Shown piece after piece: positions 25,901 through 37,249 of a DNA stretch of 64,000 bases. The stretch comes from Macrotrachela quadricornifera (Eukaryota > Rotifera > Eurotatoria > Philodinida > Philodinidae): the NCBI GenBank assembly GCA_022393335.1, contig JAJEKB010020545.1, forward strand, positions 170,453 through 234,452, read 5' to 3'. A model generated the notes under the pieces. That model was not told where the DNA came from, made no database searches, and saw only the letters and a list, made by a program, of their open reading frames with translations. The first letter of the stretch is position 1; each line of letters opens with the position of its first letter. Made by a program: the position numbers and the translations under genes.

Positions 25901-28355
25901 GCATTTCTTGTTCACTATAAATAATTTCTTTTTCTGGACTATACAACCATATCTGTCCTAATCGTTCTGCCACAGTTATAGATGATTCAATTTGACTATT
26001 CTTTTGATCTGTATTAGATAAACTACGAGATCGTGATTGATCAGGTATATCAAAAGGAATGTGAGTGAATATATTCCGAATCTTAGGAGAATAGATTGGA
26101 TAAACGGAACAGCCTAAGAATTTTTCTAATTTTTCATTTAGATTCAGAAATGAGTTTGGAGTTGATGCGCCAAACATTGGACTAACACGACGAGAATTGT
26201 TCTAAATAAATATAATCTATAACGATAATACAATTAAACTAAGCAAATCACCTCAGTTTTTGAATTAAGTCTTATTTTATATAACTTCATAATGACGTTT
26301 TGACAATGATCAGGATCAAATGAACGTGATAAATTACGTGGATCAAAACCTGCACGAAGAAGATAATCAATAAATTCAGGTCGATTCAATTTAAGAGATT
26401 CTTCAAAAAGTCTTCTTGTTTTCCCAATATCCTAAGTAATATTGCAAGAACATTTGTCATGTGAGATACAGAGAAATTTTACTTGAACTATTGTTTGTTG
26501 TTCTTGTTTATCGATATATAGTCGTGATTCAAGAATCTGTTTAGCGCCATCGAGATAATTCCATTGTAGCGCTAAATTTATTAATTTCCAATTATAAGCT
26601 TGTGATATATTATCAGACCGATTTTGTTGCTTTTTATAATTAATCACTAAATTTAAATTGAGTAAAATTGAGATAAATATTAATCAATGTTTTACCTTTA
26701 AAAATAGCTTTAAAAATACTTTCTCCTATGTTAGTGTCACGATCAAGTCGAAAAACATTAAGAAAACATCGTTTTTCGACTTTCAATAATTTAGTAATAC
26801 GTTTTACTTGATCTGATAATGTACTTGATGGTACGTTAGGAAATTTATCGAGGTATGCGTTTTCAATTTCCATTGCAGTTGGTTCTCTAAATCAGATGAC
26901 AATGAACAAAACAAAGAAGAAGTAGAATTTGATGATAAAGAACCAACCGTTGTTGATTTTGACTAACATTAGTAGTTAATTCAAGTACATTTGCAATAAC
27001 ATCTGCCATGCGACCACTGCCCTATATAGCCAAATTATGTTTCATCATTGTTTTTTTTACAAAAAAATGAATGGATTTTTATATACTTGAATGAGCACAA
27101 TAGGTCGTTCATTCTGAATATCATTTTCTAATATCTCTAATGTTCCTGATCCTCCTTCAACAATAATCGTCACACTATAGCCTGTACGTAAGTAAATTCA
27201 TTAATGATCGATATTTACTATTTTTTACAACTTACAAGGCTTTTCTTGATCATTACAAGCAATCGTAACGAATTGTGATCGTTGTTTATCAGTGAGATAA
27301 TCATACATTCGACCATTATCAAATAGAATACAATGTGTATGATTTCCTTCCAGCATATCTTTAGTATCTTCAATAGTATTTCCTAATGTTTGCTTTGATA
27401 ACCAATTAAATGGATTATCTCGATTTGGTGTATACGAAGAATAAACAGAAACAATGCCACTAAGTCCAATTCGATTTGCTGAATTTTTTCGTAATTCTAA
27501 ACGTGTTTGTTCACCAACAGAGCCCCACATTGTTAAACCAATGCAAATAACTTCTTTGGAATATTCTGTAAGTAGACGATATTGTGAAATACCTTCACCA
27601 ACTAATTTTGAAACGCCATTATTAATTCCTGCTGTTAAAATCCATGCATCAGCTCTTGTTGCTGTATGAACGATTCCACGCATAAATTCCTTTTCAAGTC
27701 GATCAGTTAAACTAAAATATTTTGCTCCGCCATACACACTAATTATAAATGGAGGTTTTCTACCACCACAATCAGCAACAATAAGATTATATATATGTTT
27801 TATATTTGTATTATTATCGCAACGAAGATATTTACAACCACTATGGTAAATGCCCCATACATTCAATCGTATCTGTGCTGAATAAGCTTCATCGTATTCA
27901 AGATCTGTAGATGCTAATTCATTGTTAGGTTGCATAGAATAACCTTCATAACTATGTCGACGAATTAGACGACCACATGGGCATACACTATTCTCTTCAC
28001 CTTGTCGTGACAAATGATTATAAATACGACAAGTGCGCGATAAAAATTCATTAGATTTTTCTATTCGTTCTAACCATGATAAAGGTTTTTCTGCTGTAGT
28101 CTTATTTAGCATATTGTCTGTTGCTAACACAGATCTAAAACCGCAAAAGAAATGTATAATTTTTCTTCGATGGAACAAAGAAGAGATTTGATTATTATTA
28201 TTACAAGTCCATCCTACACAAATCAAATACAAAAAACATCGATATCAGTTTAGAAGAACGTAAAATAGCTAACCACTATGTACAATTGGTAAAAAAAAAT
28301 CGAAAATATTAATGAAAAAGATTATTATCACTCTTTTGCTTCTAATCATCATCAT
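22944..28355 (-). CDS. TRPM-type cation channel, about 20 exons
   Basis: Exons on the minus strand: 28355-28274, 28213-27236, 27181-27087, 27021-26948, 26886-26696, 26646-26483, 26431-26252, 26201-25608, 25552-25352, 25292-25273, 25078-24952, 24894-24751, 24694-24525, 24474-24372, 24318-24135, 24070-23950, 23892-23639, 23584-23223, 23167-23126 and 23072-22944. They sum to 4215 nt with phase kept at every GT-AG junction (1404 residues). An N-terminal SLOG/TRPM-homology region (about 185-390; Ser-Val-Tyr-Gly-Gly, Trp-Ile-Leu-Thr-Ala-Gly) is followed by helical MHR-like segments. S1 is near 825, S2 near 905 and S4-S5 at 1008-1060 (Phe-Asp-Leu-Glu-x-Trp-Tyr-Leu-Arg). The pore helix has Pro-Tyr-Trp-Phe-Ile-His-Gly-Glu, S6 is at 1115-1140, a TRP helix follows, and a C-terminal coiled coil lies near 1325-1348. 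There is no NUDT9 or kinase domain. The Gly-Glu filter resembles divalent-permeable TRPM1/3/6/7. The first exon is the least certain; ATG 28112 is an alternative start. Confidence 0.88.
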
Positions 28356-30561
28356 TATTGAGTTAGATAAAGTTTATAACATTAAATTTTAACTATAGGA
28401 CAAAAAAAATCCCTTTTTTCATTGCATCAAACTATGCCTGTAGTCACTCAATCTATTTTCTGACTAAAACAGCTCACAGCAGAAACAGGTAAATGAAAGT
28501 AATCCGTAACGAAGAACGTTTCAACTCATTACGTGACGAGTTGTTAATATAGTAAAAGTCAGGACTTTCGCAAGACAGAAAGTAGCAATGGCTAAAACAA
28601 CGGGAGTATTGTCACAGTTGCAGATTGTGGCAACCAAGCAACAAGGGTTTCGTAATGAAGTATGCGTTAGATGAGTTTCATTTGCATACAAAAATCACAA
28701 GGACTTCATAACGAATCGTACACAGCTGTCGTAACAGCTAAAATAGAAATTCTCACGATATATTTCAAAGGATGTAGGGGTGTCAAACCAAGGCTAATAT
28801 AACTAATTTTATAGAGAAGACATAACCGTCCATTCACGATTATTGTTCGATAAAAGCATCACATGTTGGGGTTATATGTATAAAGTTCAGGGTTGTCGTA
28901 ATCAATCGTCTTGCTCGTGTCTATTATCACTCATATTTCTTCAGTAAAGTATAGTACGACAACCCTGTAAAATTCATTACGAAATGTTTGTAATTGATAA
29001 TGTGATGTTTTAAAATAACACATGTCAAAAATATCGAGTACGATCACTCTATAAAATTTGTTATGAAAGCTAGCAAAAGAATACGTGACAAATTGAAATC
29101 TTCCCCCGTAAAGGATAAGGGAATAACTTCTGTATAGAATAGTCAATATTTGTGAAAAAGAAAAGAGTTTGTCAGCGCAGTCCTTTTAGGGCTAAAATGT
29201 GGAACTCACATATTCATATAAGCTAAGAGTTGTGTCACTGTATTTTTTGTGAAACACGATCTGAAAGAGAGTGTTGAAGTATTTAGGGGTAGAAATTTGG
29301 ATCCACTCCCCCCGCCTCCCGCCACAGACCATCCCCGACACCACAACTAAGGAATACCGTCACAGACCTTGACCGACAGCGAAAAGTAGCGTCGCAGTCC
29401 ATGGTCGACAGCGAAAACAGTTATCTCGTGTTTCACATTTTAATTCCGTAGGGATTGCGCTAACAGCTTTTTTACAATGTTATTACTCTACATTGATAGA
29501 TGTTTCCAGCAAAACTCTAGGGTGGAAGAGAACAATGATAAACCACAGGAGTCATTTATTATGTCGCGCCTACTGCAGTGTCGAGGTGTTTATGATGGAG
29601 ATGCTTGTAATGGGAGCTGGTCTTTAAGGAAAGTGTCTGTAAGCCGGATTGTCTGTAAGGGGAGGAGAAGCCGGAAAAACCTCGACTTAAAACTTACACT
29701 AACTATTTTCTTCGAAAATATACGCGAATTCCACAAAAGAAATACTATGATTTCGTAAGTATTTGATAACGAACTGCACCTGATCAAATTTGACTATACT
29801 ATTATCGAAGGAAATAAAAGACCTTCACAGCGTTTGAAATTGTCTACAGCAGTAGTCACATTAGAAAAAGAAAAAACAAATGTACGACACAAAAGAAATC
29901 TATACAATAATTTATCTTCAGATGTTGTGAGTTCTTTACAGCAATAAGCCATTAAAGAAAAAGTACAGTTGAAATAAAACAAAAGAACTCCTTCTTACAG
30001 TTTTCCATCTGTCAAGGGCAACAACTCTTGTAAATAATATGCACAGAAACAACATAAGTGAGTTTACTTTGTTCAAGGATTCTTTTCAGCCGATTGTTTA
30101 TTTAACATTTATTCTTGTAAAAAGACAAGGACAGTATTGAAACCTATGAAATGCAGATTGCCATTTTCAACAAAGATATTTAATTAGAAGAATAGAACTG
30201 ATGTATTACCTATAATGTCGCTGTTAAGAAATTTGAATGTATCGATATTATATTTAGAAACTATCGAGGTATCGTAGATTTTCGAACTGAATTAGTGTAA
30301 GCTTTATTAAGAACGAATATCCGCTTTTTAAAAAGGCAGTTCCGAAGAATGCTTATAATTTTTCAGGAAAAAGTGATAGAGACCTGGCGTTTCTATTATT
30401 TAATGAAGCACAGCAGGGCACGTATCACTATGAATTAATCCAGCCGTCAAGTTACGCTTTCTACGATAACTCTTGAACGCAAACTTGGCGTCACTACCAT
30501 TCTCGAGCGCCTGGCCGATTTTGATTCCAAATAGTGGAACAAATAGCCTTAGTCAAAAGCT
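28356..30561. other. Gene-poor region with decayed repeats
   Basis: No gene is supported. A 12-bp inverted pair (AGGGTTGTCGTA near 28890 and its complement near 28952) flanks an AT-rich core. Several CGTAATGAA/CGTAACGAA words recur at 28510-29060. A GC-richer stretch at 29320-29420 has three diverged copies of a CAGACC...CGACAGCGAAAA-like unit. The ORFs at 29477-29982 show no domain or codon pattern I trust. Confidence 0.4.
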
Positions 30562-30990
30562 ATTACGGTTTGTCCACGTAATGCTAACGGCAGAGTGTAA
30601 CACCGTTACGTGTTTGGTCATTTTGTTTTGGCTGTAACTTTGAGAGGTAAAGTGGTAGAGAGACGAACGCCGTCTTAAGTTGAAGAAAAATTTCTTTTGA
30701 AGATTTTGTGATCTGTTCGAGTTCATTAAACTGTGTTACCAAAATTCTATAACTAAAATACGAACACATCCTTTTTTCGATGGATTTTGCAAAAGCAGGT
30801 GTTGCCATTTCAGTGATAAGTTTTTGAGGAGACACTTTTATAAGCTCGGACACATCTCAAAATCTTCAAAGCTAATTTCTCTTCAATTTAAGACGTCGCT
30901 CATCTCTCTACGACTTTTCCTTTCAAAACTATGATCAAAACAAAATAAGCAAGAACGTAACGGTGTCACGGAGTTACGTGGACAAGTCGT
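30562..30990. repeat. Foldback element with almost no loop
   Basis: TTGTCCACGTAA at 30570 is mirrored by TTACGTGGACAA ending at 30985. Alignment of the two arms continues inward (ACACCGTTACGT, CATTTTGTTTTG, GTAGAGAGA, GAAGATTTTG) to a centre near 30777. The result is a diverged palindrome of about 210-nt arms. A short reading frame on the minus strand (30853-30584) crosses the centre and is a by-product. The sharp outer ends suggest a MITE or foldback transposon. No clear target duplication was recognised. Confidence 0.72.
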
Positions 30991-33091
30991 ATAACTCTAG
31001 ATCAATTCCAATTCTGTATCTTGTATGGTCCAGAAATTATATATTTTTTTTGTAACGGTATTGATTCTTATCCGGTCATAAACGTCGCCCAAACTCCAAC
31101 TAAACACCGACATATATCTTAGTCTCTCTAGGTATGCAGTAAACCCAAATCCAAAACTAAACTGCCTGGTGAGTTTGAGTTTGGGTTTTGGCATGTGTTT
31201 GAGTCGAGTTTGAGCAACAGTCGTATATCAGAAGCTTAGATACATGAGCCATAATCAAATCTAAACTAAAACTCATACTCAAACTCAATATCCAAACCCG
31301 TTCTCAAACTGTTTGGGTTTGGTGCATGGTTAAGCCTATCTAAAAATTTACATGTGAAATGTTTTATAAATTTTTATTCTCATTCTAATATAAGTATACA
31401 TCTTCGCGGAAAACACTTATAACTGTCGAACTGTGTGAAATAAAGCTAGAACTTATCCAAAATCGTAGACTTCGATTCGAACTATTGATTTCATTATTTA
31501 GAAATCAAAATCCTTTATACCTTAAGAGATTTCAGTGTCGTAGAGTTTGCATTCAAAGATTTATCATGGAATGCTTTATTTATAGAGCCTTGATTATTTC
31601 ATAATAGTAGGTGCTCTAAGGTGCTCCATCTAATGAAAAACCCACAGATTTCTATCAGTTATCCTTCGAAAGTTATTAGCATTCTTCCGGGGCGTTTTCT
31701 TTAAAAAATGGATAATAAATTTTAGGCTACCTTTCCATATACTGCAGCAAAATTCTTACTTAATTTGTCGTTTACCATCTATATAAAGACAACTTTTTGG
31801 CTGTTCCGTGCACTATATCATAAAATGTCTTTTTTAACTTTTTCTATTTATTTTCGAATTCATTTCAAGCTCTCAGACCATTACATGCATTCAAATCCTA
31901 ATTAAGCCACTCCTATACATGAAAACCTAGCCTCAATCATGTGTACTATAATAGAGACAACACTTTTTATTCTTTTGCTTTTTTTTCTGCAGTTATATAG
32001 AAATATCGTTAAGGCATCCATGAAAATCAAGACTTTTGGTTTTAACATAGTTTTGGTTTTCGGATATTTAGAAAAAGACTGATTTTAAGAAAGAAAGATA
32101 CCATTGAGGAATCCTTATGATCTACTTAGAGTTACCAATGATAAGTTTTTACACCCTATTTGAAGATACCTTTCCACCAACGACAAAATTGATCCTACAC
32201 TTGGTTTTCGACAGTACTGCCACCTCTTCTGATTTTGGCAGAAGAATTTTGCTTTTTACTGTGGTTTCTGCGTTTTCAATTATTTTCTGCTTTTTTAGAT
32301 TTCCTTGTCTTTATTTCGTTTACCAATATGCTTATACTATGCTAAATTTTTTTAAATGTGGAAGAAAGTTGTTATTAATATTTGCTAATGTATAATTTTT
32401 ATCGCTACTATTTTGTAGAGACAAGATTTATTTCTGGTTATTATGAAAAGCATCCGTCTGATTGTGTTTTCTCTTTTATCCTGACCTCGTAGCGACACTT
32501 TATAAAAATATAGGATTATATAGAATTTTAAAACTTTATTTTTATAGAATCACCTATTTCTATATAGAACATTTATAGGATATCCATTTTGAATTAATTT
32601 CGAGTCTTTTCAGTAGAAACTTTAATTAAGGCAGCGATAGAACTGAAAAGTACATTCTTTCTCCAACATCTTACCTGATAACTTTAGTAAAAACATAGTA
32701 TTAGACCGGTAAAAATCATAAAACAAAACTGTTGTTCGAGTGGTCCTTATCTCTCTATTGGAACAATGAAGATCATTCGTTTTATAAAGAAGACGTCGAA
32801 ATGTTTTTGTTGTTTTTCCATGTTGTAACCATTTATTCAATTCAATTCCACTGGCGTCTGTTCAACTTAACTAACTTTGATTAAACATCGAATCTCAAGG
32901 CATTATTGCTTAGAACATAAAGTATATCAATCGCAGTACTTGCCATCATTGGTTACGAACTGTTTTTCTTGTTCAACAATGGCTTTTATTTTATCTTTTA
33001 GCTTTGTTTGAACGCGCTAGTCGGGTTCATCATCCGGTATAAATAGGAGCATTTATATTCATTCTATTATCACTGTATGACTCAATAGAAA
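30991..33091. other. Gene-poor region
   Basis: At 31135-31330 a low-complexity patch of TTTGAGTTTGGGTTT-like words appears first in one orientation and then in the reverse, making a loose inverted repeat. The rest is AT-rich without recognisable genes. Confidence 0.4.
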
Positions 33092-33361
33092 ATGAACCTT
33101 TTGTTAAGAAAAGATGAGAAATTATCTTTGTATAAAGGCAGAGCTACTACTCCTCACATATGTCAAATGGTGATATTTCACAGTATCTATACAATTGCGT
33201 TTAGATTATCACAAAAAGATATAAAAATTAGTAAAACCACATTAAGAAGAAGAGTTAAAGAGGCTTGTGTACATTCAATGAAACCGACTTCGAAGCCAGT
33301 GCTAAAAAGTAACGATATTTTAAAAAAGACTCCAGCAGAATATACAATTCAAAGACTATGA
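33092..33361 (+). pseudogene. Tc1-like transposase fragment
   Basis: This 89-codon frame carries a helix-turn-helix-like segment. It is followed by Arg-Arg-Arg-Val-Lys-Glu-Ala, then His-Ser-x-Lys-Pro and Lys-Pro-Val-Leu-Lys, an order seen at the end of the DNA-binding domain of Tc1-family transposases. No DDE catalytic segment follows, so the element is a remnant. A TATAAATA box lies about 55 nt upstream. Family assignment rests on motif order only. Confidence 0.42.
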
Positions 33362-33469
33362 TCTAAGTGAAAATGTCTGGGCAATAATAGAGCTCAGAAT
33401 TAACAAAGAACTATATATATCGATCAATAATCTCATTGAAAGAATTTAAAAAAAAACATGAAGAAACTT

Positions 33470-34029
33470 ACGAGGGAACCGCCCGAGGTGATTAACGACT
33501 TTAGAGCTCATACTTTGGGGGCATGGAGGGTACCAATAGACTAGAACAAACCTGAAAGGGTTCATCCCCATGGCCCTTTTTTCCTGAGATCTTGAATGTT
33601 CAAGTTATAGAACGGTGTGGTGATTTTGACTCATACTACAACTATCGAACAGAAGAGAAAATGATAAATGCAAATAGTTGTATACTAGCATAGTTATTTC
33701 AACAAGAAATGCCTCATCTTTGGTATTCATAGTAACTTTTATCACATACGTAAGCACGTATAGATATCAGTTCGGAGCGAGACAGAAAAACGCTTATCAC
33801 ACACATTCTATCACGTTCTCTTAAAGACCTCGATACTGACTGTTTTTTTGCTCCTCTGGTTAATAACAGCGTGGTGTGATAGACACTGTCAGAGTGAAAT
33901 ATTATTGCCTAGCAGTTCGTTCTTAACTTTCTAAAGTCAAAGCGATGCTTGATCCTACAAGAATCGTGGATATATTGGTCGATAGAGTGACTGAAAGACA
34001 AGATCCAGACCGTCAACGATTGAGAACTA
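33470..34029 (+). mobile_element. 5' end of a DDE transposon (second copy, truncated)
   Basis: This is a near copy of the inverted end of the transposon at 56045-58463. It begins ACGAGGGAACCGCCC, then has the same roughly 290-nt terminal repeat, the same leader, and the same start codon at 33945 (Met-Leu-Asp-Pro). It breaks off after 28 codons, exactly where the mariner begins. The rest of the transposase is absent from the far side of the mariner. Confidence 0.85.
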
Positions 34030-34036
34030 TAGGGTT

Positions 34037-34057
34037 GTCCGGAAAGTCCGTGCAACT
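34037..34057 (+). repeat. Mariner left terminal inverted repeat
   Basis: Perfect 21-bp reverse complement of 35708-35728. Transposase binding site by analogy with other mariners. Confidence 0.9.
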
Positions 34058-34620
34058 GCACTTTAATTACATAAATGAACCGTTTAGTTCATTTTATTCT
34101 GTAAAACATGAATTTTCAACACGATTTACACCTTCTTTTCGACTAATGACATCATTTAATGGGAGAAAAGTAGTTCTTACAACTGGGTCCATCGACAAGA
34201 AGTAGTTGAGCATTTAAAAATAAATAATGAAAGAAACGGTATCAACTGCAACACAGCACACTTCTAGATTTAATTTAACAACTATGGATGATTTCATTTC
34301 AACGTCAGGTGCTTAACACTCAATACCATTCCAGAATAAATAATAAAGAAAAACGAAAAGTTGCACGTATCACTACTTGAAGAGAAGAATGTGCAAAACG
34401 AAATAATAGATATTTTATCTATTTTCTTTCGCTCTGTACATTTTTCTTTTTTTTATACGGAATAAGTGCGACTTTTGCTTCTGTTATTTATTCTTCTGGT
34501 TGTTACGAGTGATACTTGTAGAGTTTCTACATGAAATTATCAGTGCTTTCCAAATAAACTTAGAAATGTTTCTCGCTATCACCTACTATTATTCATTTCG
34601 TATCTATTCATGCTTTAGAT

Positions 34621-35670
34621 ATGTCAAACATCGAGTATCGAGCGGTCATAAAGTTTTTTACTCGAAAAGGACTGAATGCCACCGAAATCACCAAGGAGCT
34701 CGAGGAGGTCTATAACGATTCGAGTCCAGCGTACCGCACCGTTGCAAAATGGGTGTCTGAATTCAAGGATGATCCAGCACGAGACTTTGAAGATACACCC
34801 CGAAGTGGTCGTCCACCGACTACAACCACAGATGAAAATATTGAAGCTGTGGAACACATTGTAATGCGTGATCGGCAAATTTCCGTTCGCCGTGTAGCTG
34901 ACGAGTTGAACATTCCAAAAACGATTGTCCACGAAATTATGAGCAACCACTTAGGTATGCGCAAGGTCTGTATTCGCTGGGTACCGAAATTCTTGACGCC
35001 TCTGCAACGCATTAGTCGGGTCGAGTGTTGTCAAGAGCTACTGCAAGCCTGTGAACCAAATCCAGCCAAGTTTTTAGGTCGCATTGTAACCGGAGATGAA
35101 TCATGGGTGCATCACTACGATTCACTAAGCCGCCGGGAGGCTATGGTATGGAAGAGTGCAGGAGAGGAAACACCAACTGCATCCCGCCGGCAAAGATCTG
35201 CAGGCAAGGTCATGCTCACCATTTTCTGGGACGAGCATGGAGTGCTACTTACCGACTATCTGACTCGTGGGGAAACGATCGATGGTTCATATTACGCTTC
35301 ACTTATTGAGCGGCTACGTACTACTCTTCTGACGAAGCGTCGTGGGAGAATCGATCATGAAGTGCTACTTCTTCATGATAATGCTCCTGTCCACAAGAGC
35401 AACGCTGTGCAAGCTGCTATTCGCCGAGTGGATTTCATCGAATTGAATCATCCTTCCTATTCTCCAGATATTGCACCAAGTGACTACCATTTGTTCAAAA
35501 GACTGAAGACATTTCTCCGTGGCAAGACTTTTCGCTCCGATGATGAAGTGATAACTACTGTTGAGAATTACTTAGGTGATATGGATTCAGATTTTTTTTT
35601 CAATGGAATAAACAGTTTATATGACCGTTGGCAACGTGTAGTTGCCAGCGAAGGTCATTACATTCAATAA
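34621..35670 (+). CDS. Mariner transposase (DD34D)
   Basis: This is a 349-residue uninterrupted frame, the family's usual length. The N-terminal half has two helix-turn-helix units (about 1-110) that bind the terminal repeats. The catalytic domain shows all three acids: Asp in Thr-Gly-Asp-Glu-Ser-Trp-Val-His, Asp in His-Asp-Asn-Ala-Pro-Val-His, and the last in Pro-Ser-Asp-Tyr-His-Leu-Phe. There are 34 residues between the second and third, which is the mariner signature. The Ser-Pro-Asp-x-Ala-Pro-Ser-Asp motif is intact. The enzyme cuts and pastes the element at TA sites. With an open frame, full motifs and perfect repeats, it may be active. The start at 34621 is the first ATG in frame. Confidence 0.93.
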   Translation: MSNIEYRAVIKFFTRKGLNATEITKELEEVYNDSSPAYRTVAKWVSEFKDDPARDFEDTPRSGRPPTTTTDENIEAVEHIVMRDRQISVRRVADELNIPKTIVHEIMSNHLGMRKVCIRWVPKFLTPLQRISRVECCQELLQACEPNPAKFLGRIVTGDESWVHHYDSLSRREAMVWKSAGEETPTASRRQRSAGKVMLTIFWDEHGVLLTDYLTRGETIDGSYYASLIERLRTTLLTKRRGRIDHEVLLLHDNAPVHKSNAVQAAIRRVDFIELNHPSYSPDIAPSDYHLFKRLKTFLRGKTFRSDDEVITTVENYLGDMDSDFFFNGINSLYDRWQRVVASEGHYIQ

Positions 35671-35707
35671 ATGCAGTATATATTATCGTATCTCTTCATA
35701 ATACATT

Positions 35708-35728
35708 AGTTGCACGGACTTTCCGGAC
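35708..35728 (-). repeat. Mariner right terminal inverted repeat
   Basis: Perfect inverted partner of 34037-34057. The element ends five bases further out, next to the TA duplicate. Confidence 0.9.
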
Positions 35729-35735
35729 ACGGTTA

Positions 35736-37249
35736 TATATACGTGGATGTGGTGGTACAGGCAAATCACAACTTATTCGTGCTCTCAGTAAATATTTTCT
35801 AATTACAAAGAGAATACAGATAATGCGAAAGCTTGCGCCAACTGGAATTGCTGCTGCTGAAATAGGTGGAATGACAATTCACTCATTTTTGGATGAACAG
35901 CATAATTCTGGAAAGCCACGAACCATAAAACCAGGTGATTCAAAGCTTGAGAAAGAATGGAGATTGGTTGAATATTTATTGATCGATGAAATGGGTATGT
36001 TTGGTTTAAATTTATTAGCCAAACTCAGCCGAATCATTTGCACTGCAAAACATGTCGATCCACAAATTTCATTTGGTGGTATAAATGCCATTACATACCG
36101 ATTTTTCATTGCCATCGAAAAAGAGATCGAGTAAATTGCCAAATGAAAGAGAAATTCAACAACGTGTCGAACGTTCTTTAATTCTACAAATTAATTGCGT
36201 CGTCAAACTTTCCCAACAAGTGCGAACAGAAGATCCACTCTATCTTCAGTTACTCGAACAACTTCGTGATGGACAATGTAATTAAGACGATTATGAGTCA
36301 TTGTTAACATGAGTAGTTGGGTAATCATAAGTAGGCTCCCTACGTGATTCACCTTGGAATAAAGTAAATCTTTTTTTTCATTTCCAATACTTTTCTTTTT
36401 TCATCTTTTTAGGGTCCGATTCTTGTGTTTCGAAATGAAGTCCGAATAAAATTGAACAATAAGGCAGCAATTCACAAAGCTACAGAAATCGGACAAAGGC
36501 CCATCGTATGTGTCGCTCAAGATACCTGTAGAGGTAAATCAACTGAAGATCTAACACTCATTAAAAAATTGTTAGAATTATCTGACAACAAAACGGAACA
36601 TTTAACAGATTTTTTACCTTTTGTTCCTGAAATGCCTGCTATTTTAACACAAAATATTGCTATTGAAATGGGTCTTATTAATGGAATGAACGAAATTTTT
36701 CGACAACTCGTCTATGAAGAAGATTCCGTGTCAACAGTTCCTCTCTCCGAAATATTTCTAAGCAACACAAAATACATTCATCGACCTTTATACGTATTAG
36801 TTGAAATTGTCAAATCGAAGATTGAATGTTATCTCGAACAACTTCAATCAAATTTCACTCCAATACCGTTAATAGAACAAACATTTCGAATTAATATTGC
36901 CGATATACTACCAAAAGATAAAAGACTAGAATCAAATCACAAGGCAGTTTTATCAATAAAGCGGCGTGCTCTACCATTCATACCTGCCTATTCTATTACG
37001 ACTCATAAAAGTCAAAGTTAAACGTTAAAAAATGTTGTAATCGGTTTGCAATTACCAAATGAAAATGATGATATTGCCGCAATTTATGTACCTTTATCAC
37101 GTGTAAAACGTTTGGCTGATTTGATTATTCTTCGACATTTTGATTACAAGGTTGTATTAATTAAACCAAGTAAATCTCAACTGGTCGAAATAGAAAGACT
37201 AGATAAATTATATTTGGAAACGCAAAGTCGTTTTTCTGAGTGGTTTTAG
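35736..37249 (+). pseudogene. PIF1-like DNA helicase, decayed 5'-truncated copy
   Basis: The frame opens at the mariner border with Gly-Cys-Gly-Gly-Thr-Gly-Lys-Ser (Walker A) and Leu-Ile-Asp-Glu-Met (Walker B). It continues through later helicase motifs and ends with Val-Pro-Leu-Ser-Arg-Val-Lys (family motif near the C-terminus) before the stop at 37249. Damage is extensive. A deletion with frame change near 36085 removes the segment after Phe-Gly-Gly-Ile-Asn. Several nonsense codons fall at 36280-36340, and one interrupts the conserved His-Lys-Ser-Gln near 37019. A 49-nt intron (36364-36412) is still visible. The N-terminal part is missing. PIF1-type helicases occur as host genes and in Helitrons; no Rep domain is seen here, so the origin is open. 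Confidence 0.82.

Larger units (their letters stand above)
34032..35733 (+). mobile_element. Mariner element, apparently intact
   Basis: TA dinucleotides at 34030-34031 and 35734-35735 flank the element, as expected for mariner target duplication. The ends carry 21-bp perfect inverted repeats (34037-34057 and 35708-35728, starting GTCCGGAAAGTCC). At 1702 bp it is longer than the usual 1.3 kb because of a roughly 560-nt leader before the transposase. The leader contains a diverged palindrome (about 34350-34530). Its GC content is visibly higher than the surroundings, which fits recent arrival. Confidence 0.88.

Noticed and set aside
30584..30853. 89-codon minus-strand ORF
   Set aside because: Lies across the centre of a palindrome and has no homologous motif.
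33945..34205. 86-codon ORF continuing from the DDE transposon into the mariner
   Set aside because: Only the first 28 codons belong to the transposase; the rest is mariner terminal and leader sequence.
35628..35735. Fusion protein of the mariner tail and PIF1 helicase
   Set aside because: The frame merely reads through the transposon's terminal repeat into the helicase relic; it is not a gene fusion.
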